A stretch of DNA of 64,000 nucleotides from Polaribacter sp. (GTDB lineage Bacteria > Bacteroidota > Bacteroidia > Flavobacteriales > Flavobacteriaceae), in contig JABJPX010000070.1 in assembly GCA_018663625.1 (NCBI GenBank), positions 1 to 64,000 of the forward strand. The letters are read 5' to 3'. Of this stretch, positions 27,155-35,894 are shown piece after piece. Within the stretch, counting starts at the first letter, position 1, and every line of letters starts with the position of its first letter. The position numbers and the translations under genes are program-made. A model generated the notes under the pieces. The model had not been told where the DNA came from, searched no databases, and saw only the letters and a list, made by a program, of their open reading frames with translations.

Positions 27155-28672
27155 ATGAACAAAAAAGTAATCTTGATGATTTTGGATGGATGGGGAATCA
27201 CACAAGACCCAAAAGTATCCGCCATTTACAATGCAAAAACACCCTATATCAACTCTTTATACAATAAGTATGCGCATGCATCACTGAGGACGGATGGAGA
27301 ACATGTTGGACTGCCCGAAGGTCAAATGGGAAACTCTGAGGTGGGGCACATGAATCTAGGAGCTGGTAGGATCGTCTATCAGAACTTAGCACGCATTAAT
27401 AAAGCGGTAAAAGAAAAGACATTAGGAAAAGAAAAAGCGTTATTAGATACTTTTAAGTATGCAAAAGAAAACAATAAAAAAGTCCATTTATTAGGATTAG
27501 TTTCTGATGGTGGAATTCACTCTCATATCAATCATTTAAAAGGAATTTTAGACATTGCAAAAGAACAGGAAGTAGCCAATGTATTTGTACATGCTTTTTC
27601 TGATGGTCGTGATTGTGATCCGAAATCTGGAGGAAAATTCATCAATGATCTTCAAGATTATATGAAAGAATCTACTGGAGAATTGGCTTCTGTAACAGGA
27701 CGTTATTACGCAATGGATAGAGACAATAGGTGGGAACGAATCAAAATAGCCTATGATGGTTTGGTCAATGGAGTGGGTACAACAACCAAAGATGTTGTTG
27801 CCGCAATTCAACAAAATTATGATGCTGGATTGACAGACGAATTTCACAAACCCATCCTTATTACGGATGAAGAGAATCAACCAAAAGCACAAATCAAAGA
27901 AGGTGATGCAGTGCTCTTTTTCAATTATAGAACAGACAGAGGTAGAGAATTAACAAATGCACTCTCGCAAAATGATTTTCCTGAAGAGGAAATGAAAAAA
28001 TTAGATTTGTACTTTACCACCATTACCTTGTATGATGAAAGTTTTCAAAACATCAATGTAATTTACAAAAACGATAATATAAAAAATACTTTAGGGGAAG
28101 TAATTTCTAGAGCGGGTAAGAAGCAAATTAGAATTGCAGAAACAGAGAAATACCCACACGTAACCTTCTTCTTTTCGGGAGGACAAGAAGCTCCTTTTAA
28201 TGGAGAGTCTCGTATTTTAAAAAACTCACCAAAAGTAGCAACCTATGATTTGCAGCCAGAAATGAGTGCCTATGAATTAACGGATGCTTTGTGTGAAGAC
28301 TTAGAAAAAGCGACCGCAGATTTTGTCTGTTTAAATTTTGCCAATGGCGATATGGTAGGTCATACTGGAATTATGGAAGCTGCTATTAAAGCCTGTGAAA
28401 CTGTTGACACTTGTGCGAAAACAGTGATTGAAACAGGATTAAAAAATGGATACACAACCCTATTGATCGCAGATCATGGAAACTGTGAAACCATGATAAA
28501 TCCGGATGGAAGTCCGAACACAGCACACACCACAAATCCAGTTCCTTTTGTACTTATTGATGAAGATTTAAAATCGATAAAAAATGGTATCTTGGGCGAT
28601 ATTGCACCAACAATTTTAGATTTAATGGGCATTGAGCAACCCTCAGAAATGACACAAAAATCGCTATTATAA
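27155..28672 (+). CDS. gpmI: 2,3-bisphosphoglycerate-independent phosphoglycerate mutase
   Basis: Interconverts 3- and 2-phosphoglycerate in glycolysis and gluconeogenesis. The 505-residue, Mn-dependent alkaline-phosphatase-fold enzyme shows LMILDGWG (metal Asp), GQMGNSEVGHMNLGAGR with the phospho-acceptor Ser, SDGGIHSH, FSDGRDCDP, and the late ADHGNCE and TAHTTNPVP metal ligands. Length is normal. The thioredoxin-like gene follows after 16 bp. Confidence 0.96.
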   Translation: MNKKVILMILDGWGITQDPKVSAIYNAKTPYINSLYNKYAHASLRTDGEHVGLPEGQMGNSEVGHMNLGAGRIVYQNLARINKAVKEKTLGKEKALLDTFKYAKENNKKVHLLGLVSDGGIHSHINHLKGILDIAKEQEVANVFVHAFSDGRDCDPKSGGKFINDLQDYMKESTGELASVTGRYYAMDRDNRWERIKIAYDGLVNGVGTTTKDVVAAIQQNYDAGLTDEFHKPILITDEENQPKAQIKEGDAVLFFNYRTDRGRELTNALSQNDFPEEEMKKLDLYFTTITLYDESFQNINVIYKNDNIKNTLGEVISRAGKKQIRIAETEKYPHVTFFFSGGQEAPFNGESRILKNSPKVATYDLQPEMSAYELTDALCEDLEKATADFVCLNFANGDMVGHTGIMEAAIKACETVDTCAKTVIETGLKNGYTTLLIADHGNCETMINPDGSPNTAHTTNPVPFVLIDEDLKSIKNGILGDIAPTILDLMGIEQPSEMTQKSLL

Positions 28673-28688
28673 TTTTTAAAAAACACAC

Positions 28689-29219
28689 ATGAAAAAAATA
28701 CTTTTAATTGCATTCATCGGAATTTTCACTTCTTGTAATGCGCAACAAAAAACAACTGCGGTAAAAGACCAATCAGGTAATTTAATTGGTATCGCAGATA
28801 AAGAGTCTTTCAATCAAGCACCTTTTAAGGCTTGGTTTGATCAGAAATTTAAAACCTACACTCCAGAAGCAGGAACGATTACTTCTTTAAAAACAGCTTT
28901 GAAAGGAATTACCATTAAAGGATTTATGGGAACCTGGTGCGGCGATAGTAAAAGAGAAACACCTCGTTTTTTCAAAATTTTGGAACTGGCTGATTTTGAA
29001 ATGACTAATTTTGAATTGGTAACAGTAAATCGTTCTAAAAAAACACCCGATAACTTACAAGCAGGATTGAATATTTTTAAAGTACCTACATTTATCTTTT
29101 ATAAAGACGGCAAAGAAATAGGCCGCTATGTAGAATATGCAAGAGTTTCTTTGGAAAAAGATATTTTAAAAATTGTATCAGGCATGCCGTACAAACATTC
29201 TTACGATCGAAGTAAGTAA
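28689..29219 (+). CDS. Thioredoxin-fold lipoprotein with a single active-site Cys
   Basis: A 176-residue protein with a lipoprotein signal (IAFIGIFTSCNAQQ; Cys about residue 16) and a thioredoxin fold. The active-site region reads GTWCGDSKRETPRF, so the second Cys of the CxxC pair is Ser. KVPTFIFYKDGKEIGR carries the cis-Pro. Loss of the resolving Cys argues against an ordinary disulfide reductase; a thiol-binding or monothiol role in the periplasm is possible. Downstream of gpmI in the same direction. Confidence 0.82.
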   Translation: MKKILLIAFIGIFTSCNAQQKTTAVKDQSGNLIGIADKESFNQAPFKAWFDQKFKTYTPEAGTITSLKTALKGITIKGFMGTWCGDSKRETPRFFKILELADFEMTNFELVTVNRSKKTPDNLQAGLNIFKVPTFIFYKDGKEIGRYVEYARVSLEKDILKIVSGMPYKHSYDRSK

Positions 29220-29248
29220 TAGCACATTTTTCATTTTATTTAAAATTA

Positions 29249-29284
29249 AATATCGGCGTCATTCCTAAGAATGACGCCGATATT
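29249..29284. repeat. Perfect 16-bp hairpin without a U tract (REP-like)
   Basis: AATATCGGCGTCATTC, a 4-nt loop CTAA, and the exact reverse complement GAATGACGCCGATATT. It lies between the thioredoxin-like gene and map. There is no T run on either side, so it is not a standard intrinsic terminator; a dispersed palindromic repeat or an RNA-stabilising stem are options. A weaker stem (TTTTCGT/ACGAAAA) follows at 29319-29340. Confidence 0.75.
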
Positions 29285-29369
29285 CGTTAACTCAATGACG
29301 CTTCAATAAAGAAATTATTTTTCGTGTTTTTCAACGAAAACTTCTTTCTCTTATTTCTTTAAATTAGAG

Positions 29370-29377
29370 TAACTTTG
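29370..29377 (+). promoter_or_regulatory. Bacteroidota -7 element for map
   Basis: TAACTTTG matches TAnnTTTG and lies 19 bp before the ATG of map at 29396. No clear -33 TTG is visible at standard spacing. Confidence 0.45.
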
Positions 29378-29395
29378 TGGCATAATTTTTTCAAG

Positions 29396-30199
29396 ATGAT
29401 TATCGTAAAAACAAGAGAAGAAATAGAAATCATGCGCGAGAGTGCTTTAGTAGTTTCTAAAACATTAGGAATGCTTGCTAGCGAAGTAAAACCGGGTGTA
29501 ACGACATTATATTTAGACAAATTAGCCGAAGATTTCATAAGAGCTGAAGGAGCAATCCCTGGTTTTTTAGGTTTGTATGACTTTCCAAATACGCTTTGCA
29601 TGAGTCCCAATGCACAAGTTGTTCACGGAATCCCAAATAAAACGCCTTTAAAAGAAGGTGATATTATCTCTATTGATTGTGGTGCTTTAAAAAATGGTTT
29701 TTATGGGGATCATGCATATACGTTTGCAGTAGGTGAAATTGCTGATGACGTAAAAAAATTATTAGACGTTACTAAGCAAAGTTTGTACGAAGGAATTCGC
29801 AATTTTAAAGCGGGAAATCGAGTGGGTGATGTAGGATATGCAATTCAAAAATATACCGAAGACCGGGGGTATGGTGTGGTAAGAGAATTGGTAGGCCATG
29901 GACTTGGAAGAACAATGCACGAAGATCCAGAAATGCCAAACTATGGAAAAAGAGGAAGAGGCAAGAAATTTACAGAGGGAATGGTTGTTGCTATTGAACC
30001 AATGACAAATCTTGGAACTCACAAGATTAGACAGCATTCAGATGGTTGGACAATTACTACATTAGACAACAAACCTTCCGCACATTTCGAACATGATGTT
30101 GCTATTGTAAATGGCAAACCAGAATTGCTTTCTACGTTTAAATACGTACATGATGCCTTGGGAATTGTGAGTAATGAAGAAGACGAGTTTAGACAATAA
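29396..30199 (+). CDS. map: Methionine aminopeptidase, type I
   Basis: Removes the N-terminal Met from new proteins. The 267-residue protein has the five metal ligands of the family: SIDCGALKNGFYGDHAYTF (two Asp), the His in VGHGLGRTMHEDP, the Glu in GMVVAIEPM and the Glu in HFEHDVAI. The frame extends 21 bp upstream, but MIIVKTREEIEIM is the conserved start and lies after the promoter. Confidence 0.95.
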   Translation: MIIVKTREEIEIMRESALVVSKTLGMLASEVKPGVTTLYLDKLAEDFIRAEGAIPGFLGLYDFPNTLCMSPNAQVVHGIPNKTPLKEGDIISIDCGALKNGFYGDHAYTFAVGEIADDVKKLLDVTKQSLYEGIRNFKAGNRVGDVGYAIQKYTEDRGYGVVRELVGHGLGRTMHEDPEMPNYGKRGRGKKFTEGMVVAIEPMTNLGTHKIRQHSDGWTITTLDNKPSAHFEHDVAIVNGKPELLSTFKYVHDALGIVSNEEDEFRQ

Positions 30200-30239
30200 A
30201 TTTTATAGACACTAATTTTTCTAATTTCACTAAAAAAAA

Positions 30240-30401
30240 ATGAACACTTTAATTTACAAACAAGATTCTTGTGCTATTATAGGGGTTTGTATTAGAGTAC
30301 AGAAACAAACTTTAAATTATTTAGCAGCGTCAAAAGTGAAATTAGGTTTACACGTAAATTTTGGAGAAGATCGTTTAACCAGCAAAAGAACTGTTTTGTG
30401 A
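30240..30401 (+). pseudogene. GxxExxY family gene with internal deletion
   Basis: A 53-residue ORF. The first 23 residues (MNTLIYKQDSCAIIGVCIRV) match the start of GxxExxY proteins, and the last 30 (LNYLAASKVKLGLHVNFGED, then RLTSKRTVL) match their C-terminus. The central part, including the name-giving GxxExxY motif and the nuclease-like core (about 70 residues), is missing. The frame is kept across the deletion. Intact homologues are about 125 residues. Probably a non-functional remnant. Confidence 0.72.
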
Positions 30402-30415
30402 AATTTGTATAATTC

Positions 30416-31192
30416 ATGTCTCTATTTAAAATCATCTTAAACACTCTACCACGCCCTTTATTAATAAAGGCTAGTTATTTGGTAAGTCCGATAATCCGTT
30501 TTTATTTAAAAGGAAATCGTTTTACAGATCCGATCGATGGAAAAAGTTTTCGGAAATTCCTTCCTTATGGCTACGGAAAACAGCGCGAAAATGCACTTTC
30601 TCCCTCTACCTTATCTTTGGAAAGACATCGATTAATGTGGCTGTTTTTAAGAGATGAAACCTCCTTCTTTACTGCTAAAAAGAAACAGAAAGTACTACAC
30701 ATTGCACCTGAACAATGTTTTCTAAATCGCTTTAGGAAACAAGAAAATTTAGACTATATCACCTCCGATTTAGAATCGCCCATCGCAGATGTAAAAGCAG
30801 ATATTTGTGATCTGCCCTTTGAAGACGATGCGTTTGATATTGTTTTTTGCAATCATGTTTTAGAACATATTACAGATGACACGAAAGCCATGCAGGAATT
30901 GTATCGAATTTTGAAGCCAAAAGGAATGGGGATATTCCAAATTCCTCAAGAGCTCTCAAGAAACAAAACATTTGAAGACGATAGCATTACAGACCGGAAA
31001 GATCGTGCAAAAATATTTGGGCAATATGACCATGTAAGAGTCTATGGTCGGGATTATTTTGACAAGTTGCGAACTGTTGGGTTTAAGGTTGACGAAATCG
31101 ACTATACAAAGAAAATTGAAGAAAAAGAGTTAGAACGATTTTGCTTAATGAAAGGTGAAATTTTGCCTGTGTGCTATAAGCCATCATCGTAA
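30416..31192 (+). CDS. SAM-dependent methyltransferase (class I)
   Basis: A 258-residue protein with a methyltransferase-11-type core: LHIAPEQCFLNRFRK (an atypical motif I), ADICDLPFEDDAFDIVFCNH and VLEHITDDTKAMQELYRILK. The N-terminal 75 residues include a hydrophobic segment and RKFLPYGYGK, seen in flavobacterial relatives. The substrate is unknown. The 3' end overlaps the convergent apbE gene by 19 bp. Confidence 0.82.
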   Translation: MSLFKIILNTLPRPLLIKASYLVSPIIRFYLKGNRFTDPIDGKSFRKFLPYGYGKQRENALSPSTLSLERHRLMWLFLRDETSFFTAKKKQKVLHIAPEQCFLNRFRKQENLDYITSDLESPIADVKADICDLPFEDDAFDIVFCNHVLEHITDDTKAMQELYRILKPKGMGIFQIPQELSRNKTFEDDSITDRKDRAKIFGQYDHVRVYGRDYFDKLRTVGFKVDEIDYTKKIEEKELERFCLMKGEILPVCYKPSS

Positions 31193-32163
31193 TTAGAATA
31201 ACTGGCAAGATTTTGTTGGGCATCTATATAAATTAAAATGGCTTTTATTTCCGTATGCTTTTCTAGAAATAGTTTTGTTTTCTCAACACCCATTGCCATA
31301 AATGCTGTTGCATACGCATCCACATCTGCACAGTCTATTGCTGCGATTACAGAAACACTTAGCAAATTACTTTCGGTTGCAAAACCTGTTTTAGGGTTTA
31401 TGGTATGTACATACTTTTGACCATTCTCAGCAATTCTAAATTTTCTGTAATTTCCGGAAGTAGCCATCGAATTGTTCGACAAATTAATAATTGTAAAGGC
31501 ATCATTGACATCGGTTATAACTGGATTTTGAAGTTGAACTCGCCATGGCTTATCCTTTTTCTTAACTCCTTTTGCTCGGATCTCTCCGCCAATTTCAATC
31601 ATATAGTTTGCGATCTGTTGTTGGTCTAAAAAGCGGGCAACAACATCAATTCCAAAACCTTTCCCGATGGAATTAAAATCCAGATAAATCCCAGGATCTT
31701 TTTTGATGACTTTGTGATTGACGACTTGAATCTTATCAAACCCAACCAATTTCATTTGTTTTTGAACCTCCAAAGTGTCTAGGTTTCGTTTTTCATTTTT
31801 AGGTCCAAAACCCCAAGCATTGACCAAGTTTCCAACAGTAGGATCAAAATAACCATCTGTTTTTATGTGAATTTCTTTCGATTTTTTTAACAATTCTAAA
31901 AGAATAACGTCTGCAACTACAGAAGTATCTCCTTTGTTTATTAAAGAAATATCTGAAGAAGGCAAGTAGGTAGATATTGACCTGTTGAACAAATAAAATA
32001 AACTATCGATCGACTTTTGATAATTGACAGTGGTATTTTGACAAACAATCTTATAAGTAGTCCCAAAAACATTCCCTGTTAATGTAAGGTTTGTTGCTTT
32101 TGGTTTGGATTCGCATGCAAAAAGAACAGCTAGTAAAAAGGGGACTAGAAAAAAACGTTTCAT
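31174..32163 (-). CDS. apbE: FAD:protein FMN transferase (ApbE)
   Basis: ApbE attaches FMN covalently to Thr in target proteins, among them NqrB and NqrC. The 329-residue lipoprotein begins MKRFFLVPFLLAVLFACES (Cys about residue 17). It shows GTTYKI, YLPSSDISLIN, GYFDPTVGNLVNAWGFGP, DFNSIGKGFGID, IEIGGEIRAKG and HTINPKTGFA, all typical. The nqr operon lies about 4 kb away on the same strand, so this is its likely maturation factor. Confidence 0.92.
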   Translation of the reverse strand: MKRFFLVPFLLAVLFACESKPKATNLTLTGNVFGTTYKIVCQNTTVNYQKSIDSLFYLFNRSISTYLPSSDISLINKGDTSVVADVILLELLKKSKEIHIKTDGYFDPTVGNLVNAWGFGPKNEKRNLDTLEVQKQMKLVGFDKIQVVNHKVIKKDPGIYLDFNSIGKGFGIDVVARFLDQQQIANYMIEIGGEIRAKGVKKKDKPWRVQLQNPVITDVNDAFTIINLSNNSMATSGNYRKFRIAENGQKYVHTINPKTGFATESNLLSVSVIAAIDCADVDAYATAFMAMGVEKTKLFLEKHTEIKAILIYIDAQQNLASYSNYDDGL

Positions 32164-32245
32164 ATCATTTTAATTTTCAATCAAAAATAGTACTTAAAAT
32201 TTTCACAAAATAAAATTTATCTAACTAATTGTAACTGCTTTTTAT

Positions 32246-32253
32246 TAGCTTTG
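32246..32253 (+). promoter_or_regulatory. Bacteroidota -7 element for the OmpA-family gene
   Basis: TAGCTTTG matches TAnnTTTG, 24 bp before the ATG at 32278. It lies in an AT-rich divergent gap between apbE and this gene. Confidence 0.45.
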
Positions 32254-32277
32254 TATTTAAAATTAATCCTTCAGAAA

Positions 32278-33123
32278 ATGAAAAAAATCACCTTACTCCT
32301 TTTATTAGGAATTGTATCAAGCGCATGTGTATCTAAAAAAGATTTTGTTGCTTTACAAAGCAAGCATGACAACAAAGCAACTCAGTTAGTAGACCTCAAA
32401 GCAGATTTGCAAAAATGTATTATTGAAAAGAACAACGACGATGCCAAGGCATTAGCTTTAGCAGAACAAGTTAAATCTTTAAAAGAGGATAAAAAAACAG
32501 CTTTAAAACAAGTTGAAAACTTAACTGTTTTAACGCAATCTTCTTCTGACAATATTAAAACTGTAATTTCTCAGTTAAGCGAAAAGGACAAATTTATTAA
32601 TGGAATTAGAGATGCAATGACGCAAAAAGATTCTATCAATTTGGCGATAAAATACCATTTAACGAAGAACTTAACCGACGGCATACAAGACGAAGACATT
32701 GAAATTGATGTAGAAAAAACAGTTGTTTTTATTTCTATTGCTGATAAACTATTATTTAAAAGCGGAAGTTATAATGTAACTGAAAAGGCTTATTCGGTAT
32801 TAGAAAAAATTGCAACGGTAATCAACGCGCAACCAGAAATGGATGTAATGGTTGAAGGACATACCGACGCGACGCCTATTAAAAGAACTATTATTCAAGA
32901 TAACTGGGATTTATCTGCTTTAAGAGCAACCTCAATCACACGAATTTTACAATATAAATATGGTGTAAAACCAGAAAGATTGTCTGCTACGGGTAGAAGC
33001 AGCTATGTACCGGTTGCTGAAAATGATACCCCTGCTAATAAAGCAAAAAACAGAAGAACAAAAATTATTATCTTACCAAGATTACAACAGTTCTTTGATT
33101 TATTAGAGCAAAAAGCGGAGTAG
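32278..33123 (+). CDS. OmpA family peptidoglycan-binding lipoprotein
   Basis: A 281-residue protein with a lipoprotein signal (LLLLLGIVSSACVSKK, Cys about residue 17), a coiled coil (about residues 25-110) and a C-terminal OmpA domain: VMVEGHTDATPI, NWDLSALRATSITRIL and ENDTPANKAKNRRTKIII. The conserved Asp and Arg that bind diaminopimelate are present. It probably tethers the outer membrane to peptidoglycan. The frame extends to 32251, but the ATG at 32278 places the signal peptide correctly. A strong terminator follows. Confidence 0.92.
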   Translation: MKKITLLLLLGIVSSACVSKKDFVALQSKHDNKATQLVDLKADLQKCIIEKNNDDAKALALAEQVKSLKEDKKTALKQVENLTVLTQSSSDNIKTVISQLSEKDKFINGIRDAMTQKDSINLAIKYHLTKNLTDGIQDEDIEIDVEKTVVFISIADKLLFKSGSYNVTEKAYSVLEKIATVINAQPEMDVMVEGHTDATPIKRTIIQDNWDLSALRATSITRILQYKYGVKPERLSATGRSSYVPVAENDTPANKAKNRRTKIIILPRLQQFFDLLEQKAE

Positions 33124-33144
33124 TCAATTGATTTCTCAAACATA

Positions 33145-33172
33145 AAAAAACCACCTAAAAGGTGGTTTTTTT
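33145..33172. terminator. Intrinsic terminator after the OmpA-family gene
   Basis: AAAAAACCACC, loop TAAAA, GGTGGTTTTTTT: an 11-bp stem with T tracts on both strands, 21 bp after the OmpA-family stop codon. It can serve the + strand and, less likely, the opposite one. Confidence 0.85.
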
Positions 33173-33293
33173 ATGCTTTAAAATTAGATTTTCTGTACTT
33201 AATTTTTCATCATTTTTGTCTAAGTCGAGTTTTGGCAACTAAGACGGATTGAAAATAATGTTGATTGAGTTGCTGTTGGGTTATGTGCGATTG

Positions 33294-33659
33294 CTATTCT
33301 AAGATTTTAATAAAATCTTCGAAAGCTACATAGTATGGTTGGTCTTTAAAAACAGGGTTTTCTACACTTTCTGCATTGGCAATACCAACACCTGCAAACC
33401 AGACTTTGGCATTTTGCTTTTTAGCATGTTCTTTAAAAGTCTCCATCCATAGCACATCATATGTTGCTGGGTTTTGAATGTTGTTGGTTGCTTTTACAAG
33501 TACGAAAACGGTTTGTTCTCCTTTTTTAAACAACACAAATTGTGGATGTCTTTTCAGTTTGCTGTTGATCGCCTGAAATTCATATCCCATTTCTTCTAAA
33601 CGTTTGCCAACAATATTCATGGCAAGATTGTGCAATTCTTGTGCTGTTAAAACCTGCAT
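33294..33659 (-). CDS. Conserved flavobacterial hypothetical protein (about 120 residues)
   Basis: A 121-residue protein. It has a helical start (LHNLAMNIVGKRLEEMGYEF), then alternating strands (PQFVLFKKGEQTVFVLVKA), YDVLWMETFKEHAKKQNAKV and VWFAGVGIANAES. The order resembles a small restriction-endonuclease-like alpha/beta domain, but catalytic residues are not certain. Homologues are sometimes labelled NADH-quinone reductase subunit F; it has no ferredoxin or flavin motif, so that label is not supported. Its gene lies 4 bp after the DEAD-box helicase gene. Confidence 0.7.
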   Translation of the reverse strand: MQVLTAQELHNLAMNIVGKRLEEMGYEFQAINSKLKRHPQFVLFKKGEQTVFVLVKATNNIQNPATYDVLWMETFKEHAKKQNAKVWFAGVGIANAESVENPVFKDQPYYVAFEDFIKILE

Positions 33660-33663
33660 TTAG

Positions 33664-35019
33664 TTACTTCTTTTTATTACGCATGTTATAATTTTTGTCA
33701 CCACGCGTTTTTGGTTTTTTATATTTTAAAGCAATTTCTCTACGATAAGAGCCTCCTTGATTGGTTTTGCTGTTTTTTTCACTTTTTTCGTGAAACGCAG
33801 GACCAGGAACATGCTCTAATGCCGTTCTATTTTTAGAGATTCCTTGGTCCTCTCTTGGACGTTCATCTTCTGTTAATAAGGTCGAAATTTCTACCGTTTC
33901 TGGCAAGGGTAAAAGCGGAATTTGAAAATCCATTAAAGTTTCAATAGCTTCTTTAGATGCTTGCTCTTTCTTTGTAGAAAATAAGATACTTTTTCCTTCT
34001 TTTTCTGCTCTACCTGTTCTACCGATTCGATGCATGTAATTTTCTGGAAAATCAGGTGTATCAAAATTGATAACATGCGATACTTTGTCAAAATCCAATC
34101 CACGTGCCATAACATCTGTAGCTACTAAAATACGGTTGTTTCCTTCATCAAACTGACGAATAGAACGGATTCTATAATTTTGAGTTTTATTGGAATGGAT
34201 CACACAGGTTTCACTTCCAAAGACTTCTTCTAAATGTTTAAAAAGTAAATCTGCAGTTCTTTTAAAGGCAACAAAAACAAGGACTTTATGAAATGTTTCT
34301 TTGTCTTTCAAGAAGTCGTTCAGCAAATTCACTTTGGTGAAAAAGTTGGGTACGTTATAACTTTCTTGTATAATATTGTCTAATGGAGTACCACTAACGG
34401 CCACCGATATTTTTTCTGGCTTCTTAAAGAAGTCTAAAATTAATGCATCGACATCTTTTGTCATGGTTGCTGAAAACATGATATTTTGTCTTCTAACGGG
34501 TAACAAATCAAAAATATTTAAAAGCTGAAAACGAAATCCTAAATCGAGCATAACATCAACTTCATCAATGACTATTTTTTGGATTGTTTTTAATTTTAAT
34601 ACGTTGCTCACACCCAGGTCATACAAACGTCCTGGTGTTGCTACAATAATATCTTGCCCTTGTGCAATGGCTTGTTTTTGCGTGTTAATGTTCGCGCCTC
34701 CATAAACGCCTAAAACACGAAAATTAAGATACTTTGATAGTTTTTCAATTTCATCTACTACTTGGAGAACCAATTCTCTTGTAGGTACTAAAACCAAAAT
34801 ACGAGGATGTCTTGTTTTAAGAAACTTCAACTCTCGAAGAATCGGTAACATATATGCAAATGTCTTCCCCGTTCCTGTTTGTGCAATTCCAACTACATCT
34901 TTACCAGAACGTACCACTGGAAAAGATTGCACTTGAATTGGAGTTGGATTTACAAAACCTAAATCATCTATTGCATATTGAAGTTGGTTGGATAAATCTA
35001 ATTCTTCGAATGTAATCAT
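33664..35019 (-). CDS. DEAD-box RNA helicase (RhlE-like)
   Basis: A 451-residue ATP-dependent RNA helicase. Motifs: Q motif NPTPIQVQ, Walker A AQTGTGKT, PTRELV, motif II as DEVD in place of DEAD, SAT, ARGLD and HRIGRTGRAEK. A basic tail of about 80 residues (ALKYKKPKTRGDKNYNMRNK) should bind RNA. Start: the ATG at 35019 (MITFEELDLSNQ) follows a TACCTTTG promoter element; an ATG 18 bp further upstream would lie inside the leader. Likely roles are ribosome assembly or RNA turnover in the cold. Confidence 0.92.
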   Translation of the reverse strand: MITFEELDLSNQLQYAIDDLGFVNPTPIQVQSFPVVRSGKDVVGIAQTGTGKTFAYMLPILRELKFLKTRHPRILVLVPTRELVLQVVDEIEKLSKYLNFRVLGVYGGANINTQKQAIAQGQDIIVATPGRLYDLGVSNVLKLKTIQKIVIDEVDVMLDLGFRFQLLNIFDLLPVRRQNIMFSATMTKDVDALILDFFKKPEKISVAVSGTPLDNIIQESYNVPNFFTKVNLLNDFLKDKETFHKVLVFVAFKRTADLLFKHLEEVFGSETCVIHSNKTQNYRIRSIRQFDEGNNRILVATDVMARGLDFDKVSHVINFDTPDFPENYMHRIGRTGRAEKEGKSILFSTKKEQASKEAIETLMDFQIPLLPLPETVEISTLLTEDERPREDQGISKNRTALEHVPGPAFHEKSEKNSKTNQGGSYRREIALKYKKPKTRGDKNYNMRNKKK

Positions 35020-35034
35020 ACTCTTAATTTTTTG

Positions 35035-35042
35035 CAAAGGTA
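35035..35042 (-). promoter_or_regulatory. Bacteroidota -7 element for the DEAD-box helicase
   Basis: On the reverse strand the text reads TACCTTTG, matching TAnnTTTG, 15 bp before the ATG chosen for the helicase. It supports that start over the upstream one. Confidence 0.5.
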
Positions 35043-35057
35043 CACTTTCTTAAAATC

Positions 35058-35852
35058 TTACCTTTCTAAAAGAGCGGTTAACTTCTGTTTGTATCTCGGA
35101 AATGTTCTGATGTTGTGATGAGTACCTTCTAGAATTGGTATAAATTCATTTTTTGGAGAGCTATTTAATTGCAATAATGCTTTTGCTCCATCAAATGAAG
35201 TAGTTTTATCAATAGTTCCATGAAAAATAGTAATGGGTGCAGTGACTAAAGGAATTGTATTGTGTGTATTGAAATTGAATTTCAGTAAAAAAGTAGGAGC
35301 AAACGGGGACACAAATCGAACTGCTTTTTTAAGATTGTAGAAAGGCGCTTCTAAAATCAGTTGTTTTGGATTGTTTAATGCAGCTACTTTTGTTGCAAAT
35401 GTACCTCCTAAAGAGAAACCATACACCACTATTTGGTCTTCTGGAAAACTTTTTTTTAGGTGGGTATAGGCCAATAAAGCATCTTCATACATCTGGTCTT
35501 CTTTGAAATCACCAGTACTTTTCCCATAGCTTCTGTAATCTAGAACAAATACTTCGTAATTATATTCTAGAAAATAATTGACTCTTTCTCCCCATTTTGT
35601 AAGGTTTCCTTTATTCCCATGAAAAAATAAAACCACTCCTTTTGGTGCAGGAAGTCGCAAGTGAACTGCATTAATTTCTTGCTGATCAATGGTGGTTAAA
35701 AAAACCTCATCAAAAGGGGTTGAAAAATGAAATGGGAAATTTTTGCGCAGTCTATGCCCGTTTCTAAAAATAAATTTTTCTTGATAGAAATAAAAAATCA
35801 GTAAAAGAATAAGCACAAGAACACTTAAGAAAAAGACGATATTTAAGAGCAT
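35058..35852 (-). CDS. Membrane-anchored alpha/beta hydrolase
   Basis: A 264-residue protein with one N-terminal membrane segment (residues 4-24) and an alpha/beta hydrolase domain: FFHGNKGN (oxyanion), LDYRSYGKS, the nucleophile elbow GFSLGG, FHGTIDKTT with the acid and GTHHNI with the His. It resembles the YqkD/BEM46-type lipases and esterases attached to the inner membrane. The substrate is unknown. It is about 100 bp downstream of the nqr operon, separated by a terminator. Confidence 0.83.
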   Translation of the reverse strand: MLLNIVFFLSVLVLILLLIFYFYQEKFIFRNGHRLRKNFPFHFSTPFDEVFLTTIDQQEINAVHLRLPAPKGVVLFFHGNKGNLTKWGERVNYFLEYNYEVFVLDYRSYGKSTGDFKEDQMYEDALLAYTHLKKSFPEDQIVVYGFSLGGTFATKVAALNNPKQLILEAPFYNLKKAVRFVSPFAPTFLLKFNFNTHNTIPLVTAPITIFHGTIDKTTSFDGAKALLQLNSSPKNEFIPILEGTHHNIRTFPRYKQKLTALLER

Positions 35853-35894
35853 TAAAACTTTTATTTATTTACTATTAATAAAGGAATATAAGTC

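Noticed and set aside
29249-29284. Calling the hairpin an intrinsic terminator
   Set aside because: No T run follows the stem on either strand.
33294-33659. Assigning this gene as a second nqrF
   Set aside because: It has no 2Fe-2S, FAD or NADH motif; only its size and a habitual database label suggest it.
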